Shown here piece after piece: positions 63,446-64,000 of a DNA stretch of 64,000 nucleotides. The DNA is from Nitrospina sp. LS_NOB (GTDB lineage: Bacteria > Nitrospinota > Nitrospinia > Nitrospinales > VA-1). The notes under the pieces were generated by a model, which ran no database searches, was not told where the DNA came from, and saw only the letters and a program-made list of their open reading frames with translations. Each line of letters opens with the position of its first letter. The stretch's first letter is position 1. The translations under genes were made by a program, and so were the position numbers. Location: assembly GCA_001542995.1 (NCBI GenBank), contig LFLA01000024.1, positions 1-64,000 of the forward strand, read 5' to 3'.

Positions 63446-63615
63446 GACCTTTGCATAACCCCGGATTTACTCCTTCGGGGCACGAAGGTTAAGGAAAAAT
63501 ATCACGCCTTCGTCACGTTGTTCCTCAGAATGACAAAACAACCCTTTATTGTCATGCTGAGCTTGTCGAAGCATCTCGTTTTTCTGCTTTATCAACTTAC
63601 GCAAAGGTCTCTTCA
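63446..63615. repeat. MITE-like repeat, family 1
   Basis: Left end AGACCTTTGCATAA, right end complement in ACGCAAAGGTCTCT. Modules CGCCTTCGTCACGTTGTTCC, GAATGACAAAACAACCC, GTCATGCTGAGCTTGTCGAA and CATCTCGTTTTTCTGC. Short CATAG matches flank both sides. The remainder of the 63198-63752 gap holds no recognisable gene. Confidence 0.78.
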
Positions 63616-63642
63616 TAGGGAGGGAGGGATGTAAATATTGGC

Positions 63643-63756
63643 GGACTACAGTTATATGAGTCTTTCAAGCAGCCTGCCAGTAAAGTTTATGTGAATTATC
63701 AAAATCATCTATCGGAGAATGAAGAAGACCGCCGCTCTATCCGCCGCCACTATTAA
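63643..63756 (+). pseudogene. C-terminal gene fragment
   Basis: Directly after the repeat, 37 codons read as a protein end: GLQLYESFKQPASKVYVNYQ, then SENEEDRRSIRRHY and a stop. There is no start. It may be the tail of a gene cut by the repeat. It converges on the DUF4325 gene, overlapping its stop by 4 bases. Family not recognised. Confidence 0.4.
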
Positions 63757-64000
63757 GGCAGGCTTCTTTCAATCATGAACCGGACATCGTCATTAGCATT
63801 GGTGTATTCAATCTTTATTCTCGGATATTTGGACTGAAATACACGAAACACCTCATCGACAAAACCCTGACCCACAGTGGATATACCTTTAAAATCTAAA
63901 ACCACATGTTTGAATTTCTCCAACCCCAAACAGATGCGCCGCGCTTGGGAACGGGAGACGTAGCGCTCATCTCCCAGTTTGCTCAATCCAACTATAATAT
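63753..64000 (-). CDS. DUF4325 (STAS-like) protein, 5' end outside window
   Basis: The frame is open to the window edge. It shows LSKLGDERYVSRSQARRICL, GLEKFKHVVLDFKGISTVGQ, GFVDEVFRVFQSKYP and DDVRFMIERSLP, the DUF4325 pattern. That domain is often the C-terminus of a protein with helix-turn-helix and HATPase parts, which would lie to the right of this window. A signalling role is inferred. Confidence 0.8.
   Translation of the reverse strand, partial: IIVGLSKLGDERYVSRSQARRICLGLEKFKHVVLDFKGISTVGQGFVDEVFRVFQSKYPRIKIEYTNANDDVRFMIERSLP

Noticed and set aside
63176-63634. 152-codon plus-strand frame after the U32 gene
   Set aside because: It runs through a dispersed repeat, and no start signal or family resemblance was found.

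Overview
The window is a stretch of chromosome from a Gram-negative bacterium. It encodes an outer-membrane porin, a MlaC-type lipid-transport protein, several lipoproteins, a type IV pilus/type II secretion assembly system, the MEP isoprenoid genes dxr and ispF, and the hopanoid gene hpnH. The mix (Na+-coupled AGCS and SSS symporters, FAS II genes beside CrtI-like desaturases, hopanoids, abundant small dispersed repeats) would fit a marine lineage such as Nitrospinota or another deep-branching relative of the Proteobacteria. This is an inference from gene content only; no 16S or marker phylogeny is available here.

Layout. 1-1.9 kb: end of a Fic gene, a tiny basic peptide gene, tRNA-Val and a MITE-like repeat. 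2-6.3 kb (+): thrS-infC-rpmI-rplT-pheS, with infC apparently starting at AUU and an 82-bp tandem repeat after it. 6.4-9.2 kb (-): AGCS symporter and porin. 9.3-23.7 kb (-): one long co-directional block, rpsB-tsf-pyrH-frr-uppS-cdsA-dxr-ispF, continuing into a specialised fatty-acid-type cluster (ketosynthase, acyl carrier protein, two phytoene-desaturase-like FAD enzymes, a membrane protein, FabG, FabZ and FabI homologues). 24-26 kb: a decay zone with a DUF559 gene inside 41-bp inverted repeats, IS relics, a headless secreted protein and a broken 6-phosphofructokinase gene. 26-36.5 kb: housekeeping genes (rimO, mlaC, recN, gpmA, folD-xseA-xseB-tlyA). 36.7-38.3 kb: a sigma-54 activator wrecked beside an IS1595-type insertion. 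38.5-42.9 kb: tRNA-Leu, a DUF4212/SSS symporter pair, a pentapeptide-repeat protein and an endonuclease I homologue lacking its catalytic Glu-His. 42.9-48.8 kb (-): three large membrane proteins of glycan assembly. 48.9-54.3 kb (-): prepilins, GspF/PilC and GspE/PilB. 54.5-58.6 kb (-): an FGE-like lipoprotein, a dual CDGSH Fe-S protein, a collapsed pilT/pilC/pilS remnant, RodZ and a TPR lipoprotein. 58.6-64 kb: a TPR gene split by a repeat-bounded insertion, a second pentapeptide protein, hpnH, a U32-family gene and a partial DUF4325 gene.

The most promising candidate for an undescribed system is the 9.3-17.3 kb lipid cluster. It has the parts to build an acyl-ACP chain and to oxidise or desaturate it with two CrtI-like flavoenzymes, a combination reminiscent of candidate ladderane gene sets of anammox bacteria. 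The second is a family of MITE-like repeats with CTTTGCATAAGTCGA-type ends. Two insertions are flanked by 12-13 bp direct repeats, and one carries captured chromosomal cargo.

Caution on quality: several genes that otherwise look intact (tlyA, the YfhO homologue, gspF) are frameshifted exactly at homopolymer runs of 7-9 bases. This looks like sequencing or assembly error at least as much as real inactivation. Other broken genes (pfk, the sigma-54 activator, pilT/C/S, the IS relics) also show large deletions and are genuine relics if the assembly is right.
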